A DNA stretch of 64,000 nt from Bacteroides sp. (GCF_030151085.1 NZ_JASLER010000018.1:1-64000); one strand, 5' to 3'. Shown: positions 1-9,032, numbered from the stretch's first letter. The notes: generated by a model from the sequence alone, not told the origin. Numbers and translations: made by a program.

Positions 1-838
1 CCTGCGTGCGGGTAACAGTAGAAATGAGCAAGCCTAAAGCCAATGACACAAAGATGAAGAGCAACGACACAATGATAAGCCAGAACAAACTGCCCGCTAC
101 GGGAACATCGAGCACATAGACCGAAAGCAGCAATATAGTGACAAGATTGACAAACGACAATACAAAATAAGGTACCGCTTTGGCAAGAATAATGAAAATC
201 GGTTTTACTGGAGATACCAGCAGGATTTCCATTGTTCCCGTCTCTTTTTCGCGCACAATGGAGATAGAAGTCATCATGGCACAAATCAGCATCAGTATCA
301 AGCCCATGACGCCGGGCACGAAATTATAGGCACTCTTCATCTGAGGATTATAGAGCAGCTTGATTTGTGGTATGATTGTAGTTGCACGTACTCCCGGTGG
401 AAGCATTTCCTGGCCGACCATAGAAATGATATTCGTGGCATATCCTGCCTGCATAGTAGCCATATTGGGATCGGTAGCATCTGAAATAACTTGCAGGGCA
501 GCATCACCCGTATACAAATTGTCTGAAAAACGTTCGCTAAAGACAATTGCCATATCGACATCTCCTCGCTTGAAAGCATGTTCCACCTCATCCGGAGAAT
601 GCAGGCGACTGGCAATCGTAAAATATTCGCTGGCGTCCATACGATCTATGATCCGACGGGTAATCACATCGTTAGATGGGTCGAGAACGGCAACACGCAC
701 ATTCTTGACTTCCGTAGTGATGGCAAAACCAAACAGGATGATCTGAACAATGGGCATACCCAAAAGGATCAGCATCGTGCGACGGTCGCGGAAGATGTGA
801 AAGAATTCTTTTCGGACAAAAGCGATAAATTGTTTCAT
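1..838 (-). CDS. ABC-2 type permease of an efflux system, 3' end outside window
   Basis: Membrane subunit of an ABC exporter of the YbhS/YbhR type. The frame reads from ATG at 838 to the window edge without a stop (279 codons visible). It begins MKQFIAFVRKEFFHIFRDRR, the usual basic amphipathic start of ABC-2 permeases. A first hydrophobic segment follows, then a large extracytoplasmic loop (about residues 40-170), and further hydrophobic helices around the conserved stretch IVREKETGTMEILLVSPVKP. An in-frame stop lies just upstream of the ATG. The ATPase gene 45 bp upstream, the HlyD-like adaptor and the TolC-like protein are on the same strand, so it is the fourth gene of a tripartite efflux operon. 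A second permease probably follows outside the window. The transported substrate is unknown. Confidence 0.9.
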   Translation of the reverse strand, partial: MKQFIAFVRKEFFHIFRDRRTMLILLGMPIVQIILFGFAITTEVKNVRVAVLDPSNDVITRRIIDRMDASEYFTIASRLHSPDEVEHAFKRGDVDMAIVFSERFSDNLYTGDAALQVISDATDPNMATMQAGYATNIISMVGQEMLPPGVRATTIIPQIKLLYNPQMKSAYNFVPGVMGLILMLICAMMTSISIVREKETGTMEILLVSPVKPIFIILAKAVPYFVLSFVNLVTILLLSVYVLDVPVAGSLFWLIIVSLLFIFVSLALGLLISTVTRTQ

Positions 839-882
839 TTTTTCTTTATTTTAAACACAGATTACACGGATTACATGGATTC

Positions 883-2343
883 TTAGTCAGCTGTTCGCAC
901 TGCTTGGCGAGCTAGTTGTTGAAACACATCGTCCATTGTAGTAGCGTTAAATCGTTTTTTCAATGCTTCAGGGGTATCGAGGGCACGGATTACGCCGTCT
1001 ACCATAATGGAAATACGGTCGCAATACTCCGCTTCATCCATGAAGTGGGTGGTGACAAAAACGGTGATACCCTGGTCGGCAGCCTGATAAATCAGTTCCC
1101 AGAACTGGCGGCGGGTAGCAGGATCGACCCCTCCGGTAGGTTCATCCAGAAAAACAATCTTAGGATGATGGAAGATGGAAACGGAAAAAGCTAGTTTCTG
1201 CTTCCAACCCAGTGGAAGACTTTTCACCAATGTATCACGTTCTTTATCTAATCCTAAACGAAGAAGCAGTTCATCTGTCTTAGGAGCTATTTCCGCTTCG
1301 GGCACACCATAGATTCCGGCAAAAAGGCGGATATTCTCCCAGACTTTAAGATCTTCATAGAGGGAGAACTTCTGACTCATGTAGCCGATATTCTTCTTCA
1401 CTTCCTCGGTTTGGGTGGTAACATCGAATCCCGCTACATACGCCTTGCCTTCAGTGGGGTGACTTAATCCGGTGAGCATTCGCATAGCCGTAGTCTTACC
1501 GGCACCATTAGCACCCAGAAAACCAAAGATCTCACCTTTATGCACTTCAAAGGATACATGATCTACGGCAGTAAAATTTCCGAAACGCTTGGTCAGTCCT
1601 TCTACTTCGATCACATTGTTATCCCGGTTCTCAACTTTATCATGCTGCAAGCCCAGAGGACAAAGAATATCAGAGAATTGTTCCAGAATGCGGTCGGGAC
1701 TATCAATCCCCAGTATTCGCCCTTCATTGATAAAAGCAATACGGTCGCACTGGCGGGCCTCGTCGATAATAGGAGTCGATGCAATGATAGTGATACCTTG
1801 TTCCCTCAGGCGACGAAGCATTCCCCAAAACTCTTTGCGGGAAACAGGATCCACACCCGTAGTAGGCTCGTCCAGAAAGAGCACATCCGGTTTATGGATA
1901 AGGGCACAACTAAGGGCAAGCTTCTGTTTCATACCACCCGACAATGCTCCGGCACGACGTTTGCGAAACGGTTCTATCTGTTGATAGATATCCTTCACCA
2001 AATCGTAATTCTCTTCGATGGTGGTATGGAATACGGTTGCGAAGAAGTTCAGATTCTCTTCCACCGTCAAATCCGGATAAAGGGAAAAACGACCGGGCAT
2101 ATACCCCACTCTGCAACGTATGGCTTTATAATCCTTCACTACATCCAGTCCGCAAACAGTAGCCGTGCCACTATCAGCCACCAGCAAAGTAGTAAGAATA
2201 CGGAAAAGCGATGTCTTCCCTGCCCCATCTGGACCGATAATCCCAAAGAGCTCACCGGGGCGAACAGAAAAGGAAACTCCTTTCAGCGCTTCAACCTTGC
2301 CATAACACTTGAAGACATAATCTACTCTAACTGCATGTTCCAT
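883..2343 (-). CDS. Fused double ATP-binding subunit of ABC exporter (YbhF-like)
   Basis: Cytoplasmic motor of the efflux system: 486 residues with two complete nucleotide-binding domains in one chain. Domain 1 has Walker A GPDGAGKTS (about residues 37-45), signature LSGGMKQKL and Walker B VLFLDEPTTGVDP. Domain 2 has Walker A GANGAGKTT (about 275-283), Walker B IVFLDEPTGGVDP and switch histidine VTTHFMDEAE. Two deviations are visible: the switch histidine of domain 1 is replaced (STPIIDEA), and the signature of domain 2 reads LPLGWKQKL. ATG at 2343 is preferred over an in-frame GTG at 2361, which lies inside a heptameric repeat and overlaps the hlyD stop codon. YbhF of E. coli has the same fused design. 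Substrate unknown. Confidence 0.92.
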   Translation of the reverse strand: MEHAVRVDYVFKCYGKVEALKGVSFSVRPGELFGIIGPDGAGKTSLFRILTTLLVADSGTATVCGLDVVKDYKAIRCRVGYMPGRFSLYPDLTVEENLNFFATVFHTTIEENYDLVKDIYQQIEPFRKRRAGALSGGMKQKLALSCALIHKPDVLFLDEPTTGVDPVSRKEFWGMLRRLREQGITIIASTPIIDEARQCDRIAFINEGRILGIDSPDRILEQFSDILCPLGLQHDKVENRDNNVIEVEGLTKRFGNFTAVDHVSFEVHKGEIFGFLGANGAGKTTAMRMLTGLSHPTEGKAYVAGFDVTTQTEEVKKNIGYMSQKFSLYEDLKVWENIRLFAGIYGVPEAEIAPKTDELLLRLGLDKERDTLVKSLPLGWKQKLAFSVSIFHHPKIVFLDEPTGGVDPATRRQFWELIYQAADQGITVFVTTHFMDEAEYCDRISIMVDGVIRALDTPEALKKRFNATTMDDVFQQLARQAVRTAD

Positions 2344-2348
2344 AAACA

Positions 2349-2369
2349 AATCACTTATCACTAATCACT
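2349..2369. repeat. Heptameric intercistronic repeat (AATCACT type)
   Basis: Three 7-nt units read on the plus strand: AATCACT, TATCACT, AATCACT. On the coding (minus) strand the array appears as AGTGATT units. It supplies the TAG stop of the HlyD gene and fills the gap to the ATPase start. The same unit recurs at other operon junctions in this window. Confidence 0.75.
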
Positions 2370-3254
2370 AAAATCCGCTCCCCCATACATTCCTATCTTC
2401 AGCATACCATCGTTCTTAACGGCTATCTTCACGGCATACACCAAGTTGGCACGTTCATTCTTCGTCAGGATTGTTTTAGGAGTAAACTCGGAAGTCTCAG
2501 AAATCCACGTCACAACGCCGGGATATTCTTTACGTATATCATCACCATAATCGGCATAAACAGTCGCTTTCTGTCCTAATTTCACATTGGCCAGTTGCTC
2601 AGAGGTAATATACGCCCGCAAGTAGATTTGCTCCATATCGGCCACTTTGAAGAGAGGTGTTCCCGGTGCAGCAAGTTCACCGGCTTCGGCATACTTGGCA
2701 AGTACGGTTCCCGTTAGTGGTGAGGTAATGTGGCATTTACTCAACTGATCTTCAATCTGCGCTACTTGTATGCCTACAGAGGAGCTTTGCCACGTCAAGC
2801 TTTGGTCACTGTTCTTTAAAGTAGAATTCTGGGCTACAAGTTGCTTTTGAAGTACCTCAAGTAAAGACTCGGCATCATCAAGCTGTTTCTGATTGGCGGC
2901 ACCTACCCGTAGGAGGTTGGCTACACGGTCACGTTCCCGTTTGGCCTGCACAATCTGTTCTTTAGTAGCGGCAACCTGCTTTATAATATCGGGACGCTGA
3001 CCTTCGACCGATTTGACACTGGCCTCCAATTGAAGTTTCTTCAGATAGAGTTGAATAGTATCGATGATACCTACTTGTTGTCCGGCTTTCAATGCGGCAC
3101 CTTCTTCGATATCGAAACTAAGCAGCTTGCCCGAAGCCTCAGCAGAAACAATCACATCGGTAGCTTCGAAAGTTCCTGTTGCATCGTATTTCGGAGTACC
3201 ACTGGAGCAGGCGGTGAGTAACAACAAGAAAGGGAAAAATTTGATTGGCTTCAT
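2361..3254 (-). CDS. HlyD/YbhG-family periplasmic adaptor lipoprotein
   Basis: Membrane fusion protein that bridges the inner-membrane ABC exporter to the outer-membrane channel. It has 297 residues from ATG 3254 (MKPIKFFPFLLLLTACSS). The lipobox LTAC predicts an N-terminal lipid anchor. An upstream in-frame ATG at 3278 would add eight polar residues before the signal peptide, so it is not preferred. After the barrel half-motif (EGAALKAGQQVGIID) comes a long alpha-helical hairpin (about residues 75-165). The second lipoyl half follows (ITSPLTGTVLAKYAEAGE), then the beta-barrel domain typical of the family. The stop codon lies in a heptameric repeat. It sits 28 bp downstream of the tolC-like gene and directly upstream of the ATPase. 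Cargo unknown. Confidence 0.92.
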   Translation of the reverse strand: MKPIKFFPFLLLLTACSSGTPKYDATGTFEATDVIVSAEASGKLLSFDIEEGAALKAGQQVGIIDTIQLYLKKLQLEASVKSVEGQRPDIIKQVAATKEQIVQAKRERDRVANLLRVGAANQKQLDDAESLLEVLQKQLVAQNSTLKNSDQSLTWQSSSVGIQVAQIEDQLSKCHITSPLTGTVLAKYAEAGELAAPGTPLFKVADMEQIYLRAYITSEQLANVKLGQKATVYADYGDDIRKEYPGVVTWISETSEFTPKTILTKNERANLVYAVKIAVKNDGMLKIGMYGGADFSD

Positions 3255-3282
3255 AATATCTATATTTAATATTTTCAATGAC

Positions 3283-4557
3283 TTAATTCTTATTTGAAAG
3301 GTTCAATGTATTTTTCAACTGCTCTATGTTCATCAGCAATTGCACTTCGTGCAACGCTTTCGTTTGACGAGCCAAATTTTCATTCGTGATTTCACGCAGC
3401 ATATCCGTAACAGTCAATGTTCCATTTTCAACCTTAGCCTCAGCAGCACGGCGGATATTCTCACGCAGACGAATGATCTCATCATCATCTTTCATTTGCC
3501 GGCGCATGGATACCACGCTTGCATCTTGTTGTGTAGCTTCCAATTGAGTATTAAAGAGGAATACATCCCGGTTCGTCTCCACCTTCCGGCGTGAATTGTC
3601 TATCCGGCGACGGTCGTTCTTAAATGTATATAAGCTGCCGAAGTTCCATGACATACGAACGCCTGCCAAATAGTAGGCACTGAATTCATCTTTCAGCATA
3701 TTAAGTCCCGGATTACCGTATGCCCCTTGTACAAACAATCCAAAGCGGGGCATGAGCCTGGTATTCAACGTGCTTTCTTGTACTCTCAACTGCTCACCCT
3801 GAGCGTCGAACCAGCGAAGTTCCGGACGATTATTTCTTCCTTCGTTTACACTACTCACTTCTTCATCTATTGGTTTCAGTAAAACGGTTTCCTGAGAAAT
3901 ACCTTTGCCTACAAAAGCAGAAAGCATGTTCAGATATGCCTGCCGTGAGTTTTCCAGTTCAATGCGCTTCTGTTTGGTATTCAGCAATTCCACACTGACG
4001 GCATCAAGATCACTCTGGCTGGCTATACCATTGGTTATATAGTTGGAAACTTGTTGGTGAGTACGTCTCAGATCGTCTTGTAGCAATTGGTTCTGTTTTA
4101 GCTGCTCGTCCAGTAAGAGGATGCCGAAGAAGAGTTGATTCACCCGGTTATTCAAAGCATACATATCTACACTCTGTTTCTCTAGTTCCACATCCGAGGC
4201 TGCACGAGTCAGGCGTTTTTTAGAATGGATATCTCCACCATCCCATATCGTTTGCTGTAACTCAAGCATTACTTGATATTGATCTTTAGGAGCAGTTTTC
4301 ACATCTACTCCCGGGATCTTTACAGGTAGTTCCGTAATGTCACTCTGATAAGTTGCTTTGCCCGATAGCGAGAATTGCGGCAGGTATCCTTTTCCGGCAT
4401 TGGAAAGATCGTACTCTAGTGACTTTTCGATGAGTCCGTATTGACGTACCAGCGGATAATTTACTTTTGCCCTACTTTGGCACTCATCCAATGTAAGTTG
4501 AGCGTATGTCAATGTCGCTCCAAGAAGAAGGGTAAAAGAAAGAATAGTTCGTTTCAT
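3283..4557 (-). CDS. TolC-family outer-membrane efflux protein
   Basis: Outer-membrane channel subunit, 424 residues, the usual TolC/OprM length. The signal peptide is MKRTILSFTLLLGATLTYAQ, with cleavage expected after TYA. The mature part starts with LTLDECQSRAKVNYPLVRQYG, the typical first helix of an OEP domain. Two OEP repeats are recognisable, each ending in amphipathic coiled-coil helices, with the second beginning around RPELRWFDAQGEQLRVQES. It is the first gene of the efflux operon, preceded by a TATCTTTG promoter element at 4592-4599 and divergent from the AraC-type regulator. That arrangement suggests local control by the regulator. Confidence 0.93.
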   Translation of the reverse strand: MKRTILSFTLLLGATLTYAQLTLDECQSRAKVNYPLVRQYGLIEKSLEYDLSNAGKGYLPQFSLSGKATYQSDITELPVKIPGVDVKTAPKDQYQVMLELQQTIWDGGDIHSKKRLTRAASDVELEKQSVDMYALNNRVNQLFFGILLLDEQLKQNQLLQDDLRRTHQQVSNYITNGIASQSDLDAVSVELLNTKQKRIELENSRQAYLNMLSAFVGKGISQETVLLKPIDEEVSSVNEGRNNRPELRWFDAQGEQLRVQESTLNTRLMPRFGLFVQGAYGNPGLNMLKDEFSAYYLAGVRMSWNFGSLYTFKNDRRRIDNSRRKVETNRDVFLFNTQLEATQQDASVVSMRRQMKDDDEIIRLRENIRRAAEAKVENGTLTVTDMLREITNENLARQTKALHEVQLLMNIEQLKNTLNLSNKN

Positions 4558-4591
4558 ATCCCAAAAATTTCGTTATTTGATTAACACGATG

Positions 4592-4599
4592 CAAAGATA
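4592..4599 (-). promoter_or_regulatory. Bacteroides -7 promoter element for efflux operon
   Basis: On the minus strand TATCTTTG matches the Bacteroides consensus TAnnTTTG. It lies about 35 bp upstream of the tolC-like ATG. No well-spaced -33 TTTG is present, which fits a promoter that needs an activator. Confidence 0.6.
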
Positions 4600-4630
4600 G
4601 AGCATAAAGCTACACAAATACTTTCTATTA

Positions 4631-4658
4631 ATCGAATGAAATGTTCTATTTGTTCGAT
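4631..4658. promoter_or_regulatory. Inverted repeat in efflux/AraC divergent region, candidate operator
   Basis: ATCGAA (4631-4636) and TTCGAT (4653-4658) form a perfect 6-bp dyad with 16 bp between the arms. It sits between the two divergent promoters, upstream of both -7 elements, a position typical for an AraC-family activator site. The arms are short and could occur by chance. Confidence 0.3.
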
Positions 4659-4695
4659 AAGCAAACTAAAAATAGTATAAACAGGTGAATTTTCT

Positions 4696-4703
4696 TATCT
4701 TTG
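4696..4703 (+). promoter_or_regulatory. Bacteroides -7 promoter element for AraC-family gene
   Basis: TATCTTTG matches TAnnTTTG 36 bp upstream of the ATG at 4740. An in-frame TTG at 4701 overlaps this element, so it cannot be the translation start. The promoter therefore decides the start in favour of 4740. Confidence 0.65.
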
Positions 4704-4739
4704 CCACAGAATTACATCGTAAATAAGAAGCAAACAGAT

Positions 4740-5630
4740 ATGGCAAAAAGCAAACCACAAGAACTGGCTCTTGAATTTCTGAACGATCCTAAGGTTGTAG
4801 TCAACGCAGAATATCGATTCATCAATCATGAAATAGGAATCATAAATAATTTCTTTCTCATGAAAAGTGATTTCTTTAATTTAGGACAACCTTATCGTGC
4901 CAAAGAAGGCAGGATTATTCGTGGGTTAAGTGGCGAAGCCGTATTATCCATCAATCTGATAAAATATACCGTATCAGCTCAAATGATGGTTATCATCCCT
5001 CCCAACTCAATAATCGAGCTTATCAGCATAACACACGATTTCAATTTTCAGGCTATAGTGCCGGACAATAATTTCTTACCGGAACTGTATCGCAAATCTC
5101 TGGCAAACTCTTTTCCCAACCCTCACTTCATTATTCCCCTAACAGAGGAAGAATGGCTGCAGACCGGCCGATTCTTTTCACTGATATGGGAAGTAGCAAA
5201 TTGTGTTCCCTTTCGTCGTGAAGCAGTACAGTATCTGATTACCGCATTGGTTGAAAACGTGTGGTTTATTCAAAACAACAAACAGAATTCCCCCTCGGTA
5301 TCTCTCACCAGGCAAGAAGAAACCTTTCGTCGTTTCATTGCACTAGTGAACGAACATAGCAAACAAGAACGGAACATCAGCTTCTATGCCGATAAACTCT
5401 GTCTGACACCACACTATCTAAGTACGATTATCCGTGAAGTCAGCGGGCAAACTGTGATGCAATGGATCAACCAAGCTATTATACTCGAAGCAAAGGTATT
5501 GCTCAAACATAGTGATTTATTAGTCTTCCAGATATCAGATGAATTGGACTTTCCTAATCCTTCGTTCTTCTCGAAATTCTTCAAAAGAATGACGGGAATG
5601 ACACCGGCAGAGTATCAGAAACGGAAATAA
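4740..5630 (+). CDS. AraC-family transcriptional regulator
   Basis: DNA-binding regulator, 296 residues. The N-terminal two thirds look like a cupin-type sensing domain. The last ~100 residues are an AraC/XylS double helix-turn-helix: ISFYADKLCLTPHYLSTIIR forms the first HTH, and FQISDELDFPNPSFFSKFFK with the family signature TGMTPAEYQKRK forms the second. The start is ATG 4740 (MAKSKPQELALEF), downstream of the TATCTTTG promoter element. It is divergent from the tolC-hlyD-ABC operon, which is probably its target, in line with many AraC regulators of efflux genes. The inducer cannot be read from sequence. Confidence 0.92.
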   Translation: MAKSKPQELALEFLNDPKVVVNAEYRFINHEIGIINNFFLMKSDFFNLGQPYRAKEGRIIRGLSGEAVLSINLIKYTVSAQMMVIIPPNSIIELISITHDFNFQAIVPDNNFLPELYRKSLANSFPNPHFIIPLTEEEWLQTGRFFSLIWEVANCVPFRREAVQYLITALVENVWFIQNNKQNSPSVSLTRQEETFRRFIALVNEHSKQERNISFYADKLCLTPHYLSTIIREVSGQTVMQWINQAIILEAKVLLKHSDLLVFQISDELDFPNPSFFSKFFKRMTGMTPAEYQKRK

Positions 5631-5655
5631 ATACAATAGAATATAAAAAATAACG

Positions 5656-5663
5656 TACCTTTG
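5656..5663 (+). promoter_or_regulatory. -7 promoter element with very short leader before helicase gene
   Basis: TACCTTTG matches TAnnTTTG and ends 15 bp before the first ATG (5678). Transcription would begin near 5670, leaving about 8-14 nt of leader. Translation may be nearly leaderless, or start at the second ATG (5684). Confidence 0.55.
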
Positions 5664-5677
5664 TATCCTAATCTTAT

Positions 5678-8600
5678 ATGCTAATGGACTTACCCTCTTT
5701 AAAACAACTACTGAATTCAGTTACGAATAATACGCGCGATGCCAAAAATATACTTACCTATTGGGAAGTGTTGGAGTACTTTCAAGAAATTACCTTTCCC
5801 AATCTACCCCAAGGGAATAATGAGGAAAAAATAAAACCAAATGTCACCTCAGATAAAGAACTGAAAGATTTTGTCCAATCGGCGCGAAATGAAAAAGATA
5901 TCATTCGTCTTTATATAGGTGCAGTACCTAAATATGATTTACTAAAAGAACTATATAAATGCGTTCCGGCCGATGAAGTAAATAAACGTTTCAGAAAACT
6001 TTTAGAGAGAGATTATAAAACCAGCGTACTTTATACTCTAGAAGTTACCCAGGATGGTAAATACGTTGAAGGATCATTTCAACTTTCTTCATATATCTGG
6101 GCTATCAGCTGTCTACTGTACAACTATACCATCAATGAAGACAATCTGGAACCTTTCTTGGAAGCAGGAAACGAGTTTTTTCAAGGAGATCTTTCTAACG
6201 GACTATACGGACGGTTATTGAAAAAGACTGATTTGCTATTAAAAGAACTTCGTATCTACAAGTTATTCGCTCCAACCAACGCCAACCAGCAAAAAAAACT
6301 GGAAAAAGTCTGTATACGCATATTTTCGGAGAATGAAACCGATCTGAATCAGAGTTTTTACACTAAAGATTTGAATCGCATACACAAAAGTTTGCAAAAT
6401 GAGGGACCTACACGGTTGTTGCTTGATTACATCAACGCTCCTCTAAAAACCATTGAAGAACGCCGAAGCATCTGCTCAATAGATAATTATAAGAAATGGT
6501 TGCAACCGGACAAATATCCGATGGGGCGTTGGCCTTCGGAATTCCCCCCCGCCCTGATGCAACAAATGGCAATAAATATCGCCTTGGCGGATGAACGTCA
6601 TGGCGGACGTGGCATATTCTCTGTAAATGGCCCTCCGGGAACCGGTAAAACAACATTGCTAAAAGATATTATTGCCGAATACATTGTGCGCCGGGCACAC
6701 ATTTTAGCCAATCTGAATGAACCGGACGACGCTTACGACAATAAACCTATTTACAGTAAACTAATTGAAGGTAACAGGTTCCCACAAAAAACACATTCTT
6801 TTAAAGAAGGATTAGGACTGGATGATTATGGCATTCTAGTAGCCTCTTGCAACAATACTGCGGTAGAAAATATAACCTTCGAACTTCCCGAAATGAGCAA
6901 ACTGCCTAACGCCGAAGCCATGAAAAAGGCAGGACATACGCTACTGTTCAATGAAGAAAAAGAGCACTTCTTTGGAGAACTTGCCGCCAATATGTTGAAC
7001 GACTCAATAGACCCCAATCAACATACTAAAAAGGCTTGGGGATTGATATCTGCACGTTTGGGCAAAAGTGACAACATCCGCTCTTTCAAAGAGAAGGTTC
7101 TTGATCAGTTTACCGATAAAATCAGCAGTAAATATGGTAATGAAAAGAACACTGCTAAATTCAAAGAACCTTTTAAAGATTTCAAAACGGCTAAAGACGA
7201 ATTTTTGGCACAATATCAACTTGTAGAACAAATACGCAGGAAACTATCTTGCAATGAAGCTATTTTTGAAACCCTAAACGAAAAAATGCAATCAACCAAT
7301 CCGTTGATAAATGCAGAGTTTGATAAAGCAAGAGAAGAATTATTTTATCTGGCACTCAAATTACATGGTTCGTTCTTATTCAGTTCCAATATTTGGAAAC
7401 GTAACCTCTATTCATTGAAATATCTTTGGGAAGGAAAATACAACACTGAAGAAAAGAAATTGATTTTCCCCCACCTGCTTAACAGCCTCTTCTTTCTTGT
7501 CCCTGTAGTCTCCACCACCTTTGCTTCGGTACAGAAAATGCTGGAATATGTAGGTAAGGAACAATTAGGCTTACTGATAGTAGATGAAGCCGGACAAGCC
7601 TCTCCACAATATGCCGTCGGTGCCTTATGGAGAGCAAAGAAAGCAATCATTGTAGGCGATCCTAAACAAGTAGAACCGGTTGTGACAACGGATGAAACAT
7701 TAATGAGTATCTATCAAAAGAAATGTAGAATCGACTCTTTAAAGGCATATATGTCTAAATCTCATTCCGTTCAAGGCTTTGCTGACTTGATTAATCCCTA
7801 CGGGGCATGGATTGGGGATACATGGGTAGGATGCCCGTTGGTGGTTCATCGTCGTTGCATCAATCCTATGTTCGGCATTTCCAACCGTGTATCTTATGAC
7901 GAGACCATGATCTTAGGAACAAAAGATGAAGTGAAAGAAGACGAACAAAAAGAATTATTATTCCGCCATTCACTTTGGATAGATGTGCCTGGAAATAAGA
8001 ATATGCATGCACAGGGAAATAACCATTATTTACCCGAACAAGGAGAACTTTGCCTTCGAATTATCCTATCCTGGATGAAGAAGCATTACAAAAAAGGAGA
8101 TAACCGGAAACTCTACGTCATTTCACCATTTACCACTGTAATCAGTGGAGTGAAAGATTCTGTAAAAAAGGCATTACAGGTAAAAGAGAATGAATATCTC
8201 CAATCCAAATATAAATCCTGGGCAAATACCAATTGTGGAACCGTCCATAAATTTCAGGGCAAAGAAGCGGAAGAAGTAATCTTTATATTGGGATGCCAGC
8301 CCTCTTCCGGAGGAGCTATTAGCTGGGTAAACAGTAATATTCTGAATGTAGCCGTAACCCGTGCCAAGAAAAGGGTTTATTTTATAGGTGACTACGAAGT
8401 ATGGTCACAAAAGAATGGAAACTTTAATACTCATAACATCCAGTTCTCAGATGAAGATACCGGACTACATCGATTAAATTACACCGAGTTACCTACTTTT
8501 GAAGAGGAAACCGTAGAAACAAATACCGAATGTACAGATATGGAAGAACCAATCATTGAAGAACCTACTGTAGACGAATCGGATATAGATGTGGAGGAGG

Positions 8601-8902
8601 ACTATACGGACAATCCGGAGCAGGAGATAAACCCCATTCCCAAGTATTCATTTCTGACCGGTCCCGGTTACCGTAGACGGCATAACGTGATTTACTCACA
8701 CCCTTACCAATTGATTTATGAGGTTCTGACCAATGACCCTTCAGAATCAATCTCAGATTTACCCTACTCTCGTTATCAGAAGATATCGGATAATCCTGAT
8801 TTATGGATATGCTTGATTTATCCTGCCAATACAGATTTCACGGAGGATGAACTGCGTACAGAACTGGATGAAGTAATAGAATGGTATATGAGTGAAGAGT
8901 AA
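5678..8902 (+). CDS. Large SF1 (Upf1/DNA2-like) DNA or RNA helicase
   Basis: ATP-dependent helicase of 1074 residues. The first ~300 residues match no domain I recognise. Walker A GPPGTGKTT lies at residues 318-326, with a ~280-residue insertion before motif II LLIVDEAGQ (D636/E637). Then come motif III GDPKQVEP, motif V TVHKFQGKEAEEVIF and motif VI NVAVTRAKKR (about 887-896). This arrangement fits SF1B Upf1/IGHMBP2-like helicases (AAA_11/AAA_12). The helicase core is followed by a strongly acidic linker and a C-terminal ~90-residue domain with many aromatics. It is a single-gene unit with its own promoter. Nuclease motifs were not recognised. Its role (repair, RNA metabolism or phage defence) is open. 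Confidence 0.85.
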   Translation: MLMDLPSLKQLLNSVTNNTRDAKNILTYWEVLEYFQEITFPNLPQGNNEEKIKPNVTSDKELKDFVQSARNEKDIIRLYIGAVPKYDLLKELYKCVPADEVNKRFRKLLERDYKTSVLYTLEVTQDGKYVEGSFQLSSYIWAISCLLYNYTINEDNLEPFLEAGNEFFQGDLSNGLYGRLLKKTDLLLKELRIYKLFAPTNANQQKKLEKVCIRIFSENETDLNQSFYTKDLNRIHKSLQNEGPTRLLLDYINAPLKTIEERRSICSIDNYKKWLQPDKYPMGRWPSEFPPALMQQMAINIALADERHGGRGIFSVNGPPGTGKTTLLKDIIAEYIVRRAHILANLNEPDDAYDNKPIYSKLIEGNRFPQKTHSFKEGLGLDDYGILVASCNNTAVENITFELPEMSKLPNAEAMKKAGHTLLFNEEKEHFFGELAANMLNDSIDPNQHTKKAWGLISARLGKSDNIRSFKEKVLDQFTDKISSKYGNEKNTAKFKEPFKDFKTAKDEFLAQYQLVEQIRRKLSCNEAIFETLNEKMQSTNPLINAEFDKAREELFYLALKLHGSFLFSSNIWKRNLYSLKYLWEGKYNTEEKKLIFPHLLNSLFFLVPVVSTTFASVQKMLEYVGKEQLGLLIVDEAGQASPQYAVGALWRAKKAIIVGDPKQVEPVVTTDETLMSIYQKKCRIDSLKAYMSKSHSVQGFADLINPYGAWIGDTWVGCPLVVHRRCINPMFGISNRVSYDETMILGTKDEVKEDEQKELLFRHSLWIDVPGNKNMHAQGNNHYLPEQGELCLRIILSWMKKHYKKGDNRKLYVISPFTTVISGVKDSVKKALQVKENEYLQSKYKSWANTNCGTVHKFQGKEAEEVIFILGCQPSSGGAISWVNSNILNVAVTRAKKRVYFIGDYEVWSQKNGNFNTHNIQFSDEDTGLHRLNYTELPTFEEETVETNTECTDMEEPIIEEPTVDESDIDVEEDYTDNPEQEINPIPKYSFLTGPGYRRRHNVIYSHPYQLIYEVLTNDPSESISDLPYSRYQKISDNPDLWICLIYPANTDFTEDELRTELDEVIEWYMSEE

Positions 8903-9032
8903 TGACGCAGCTTAATAAAGCAAATGACGCACCTCATTGTCCGTGAAATGCGTCATTTTATTTATTGAACTGTGTCATTGCAGACACTAAGCTACGTCAT
9001 TTACTTTGCTTAGCTGCGTCATTGCAGACGCA
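8901..9032. repeat. Cluster of inverted repeats at convergent gene ends
   Basis: Iterations of AATGACGCA and its complement TGCGTCATT. An outer 31-nt imperfect inverted repeat (8901-8931 with 8993-9023, 26 of 31 matching) encloses a perfect 10-bp hairpin (8922-8931 with 8949-8958). Two small hairpins share the loop ATTGCA: GTGTC/GACAC (8972-8987) and TGCGTC/GACGCA (9015-9032). The first unit overlaps the helicase stop codon. The cluster lies between the convergent helicase and DUF4251 genes and could act as a two-way terminator. Confidence 0.75.

Noticed and set aside
1540..2364. 274-codon open frame on the plus strand opposite the ABC ATPase gene
   Set aside because: The minus-strand frame has unmistakable Walker and signature motifs; the antisense frame has no recognisable domain and arises from codon bias.
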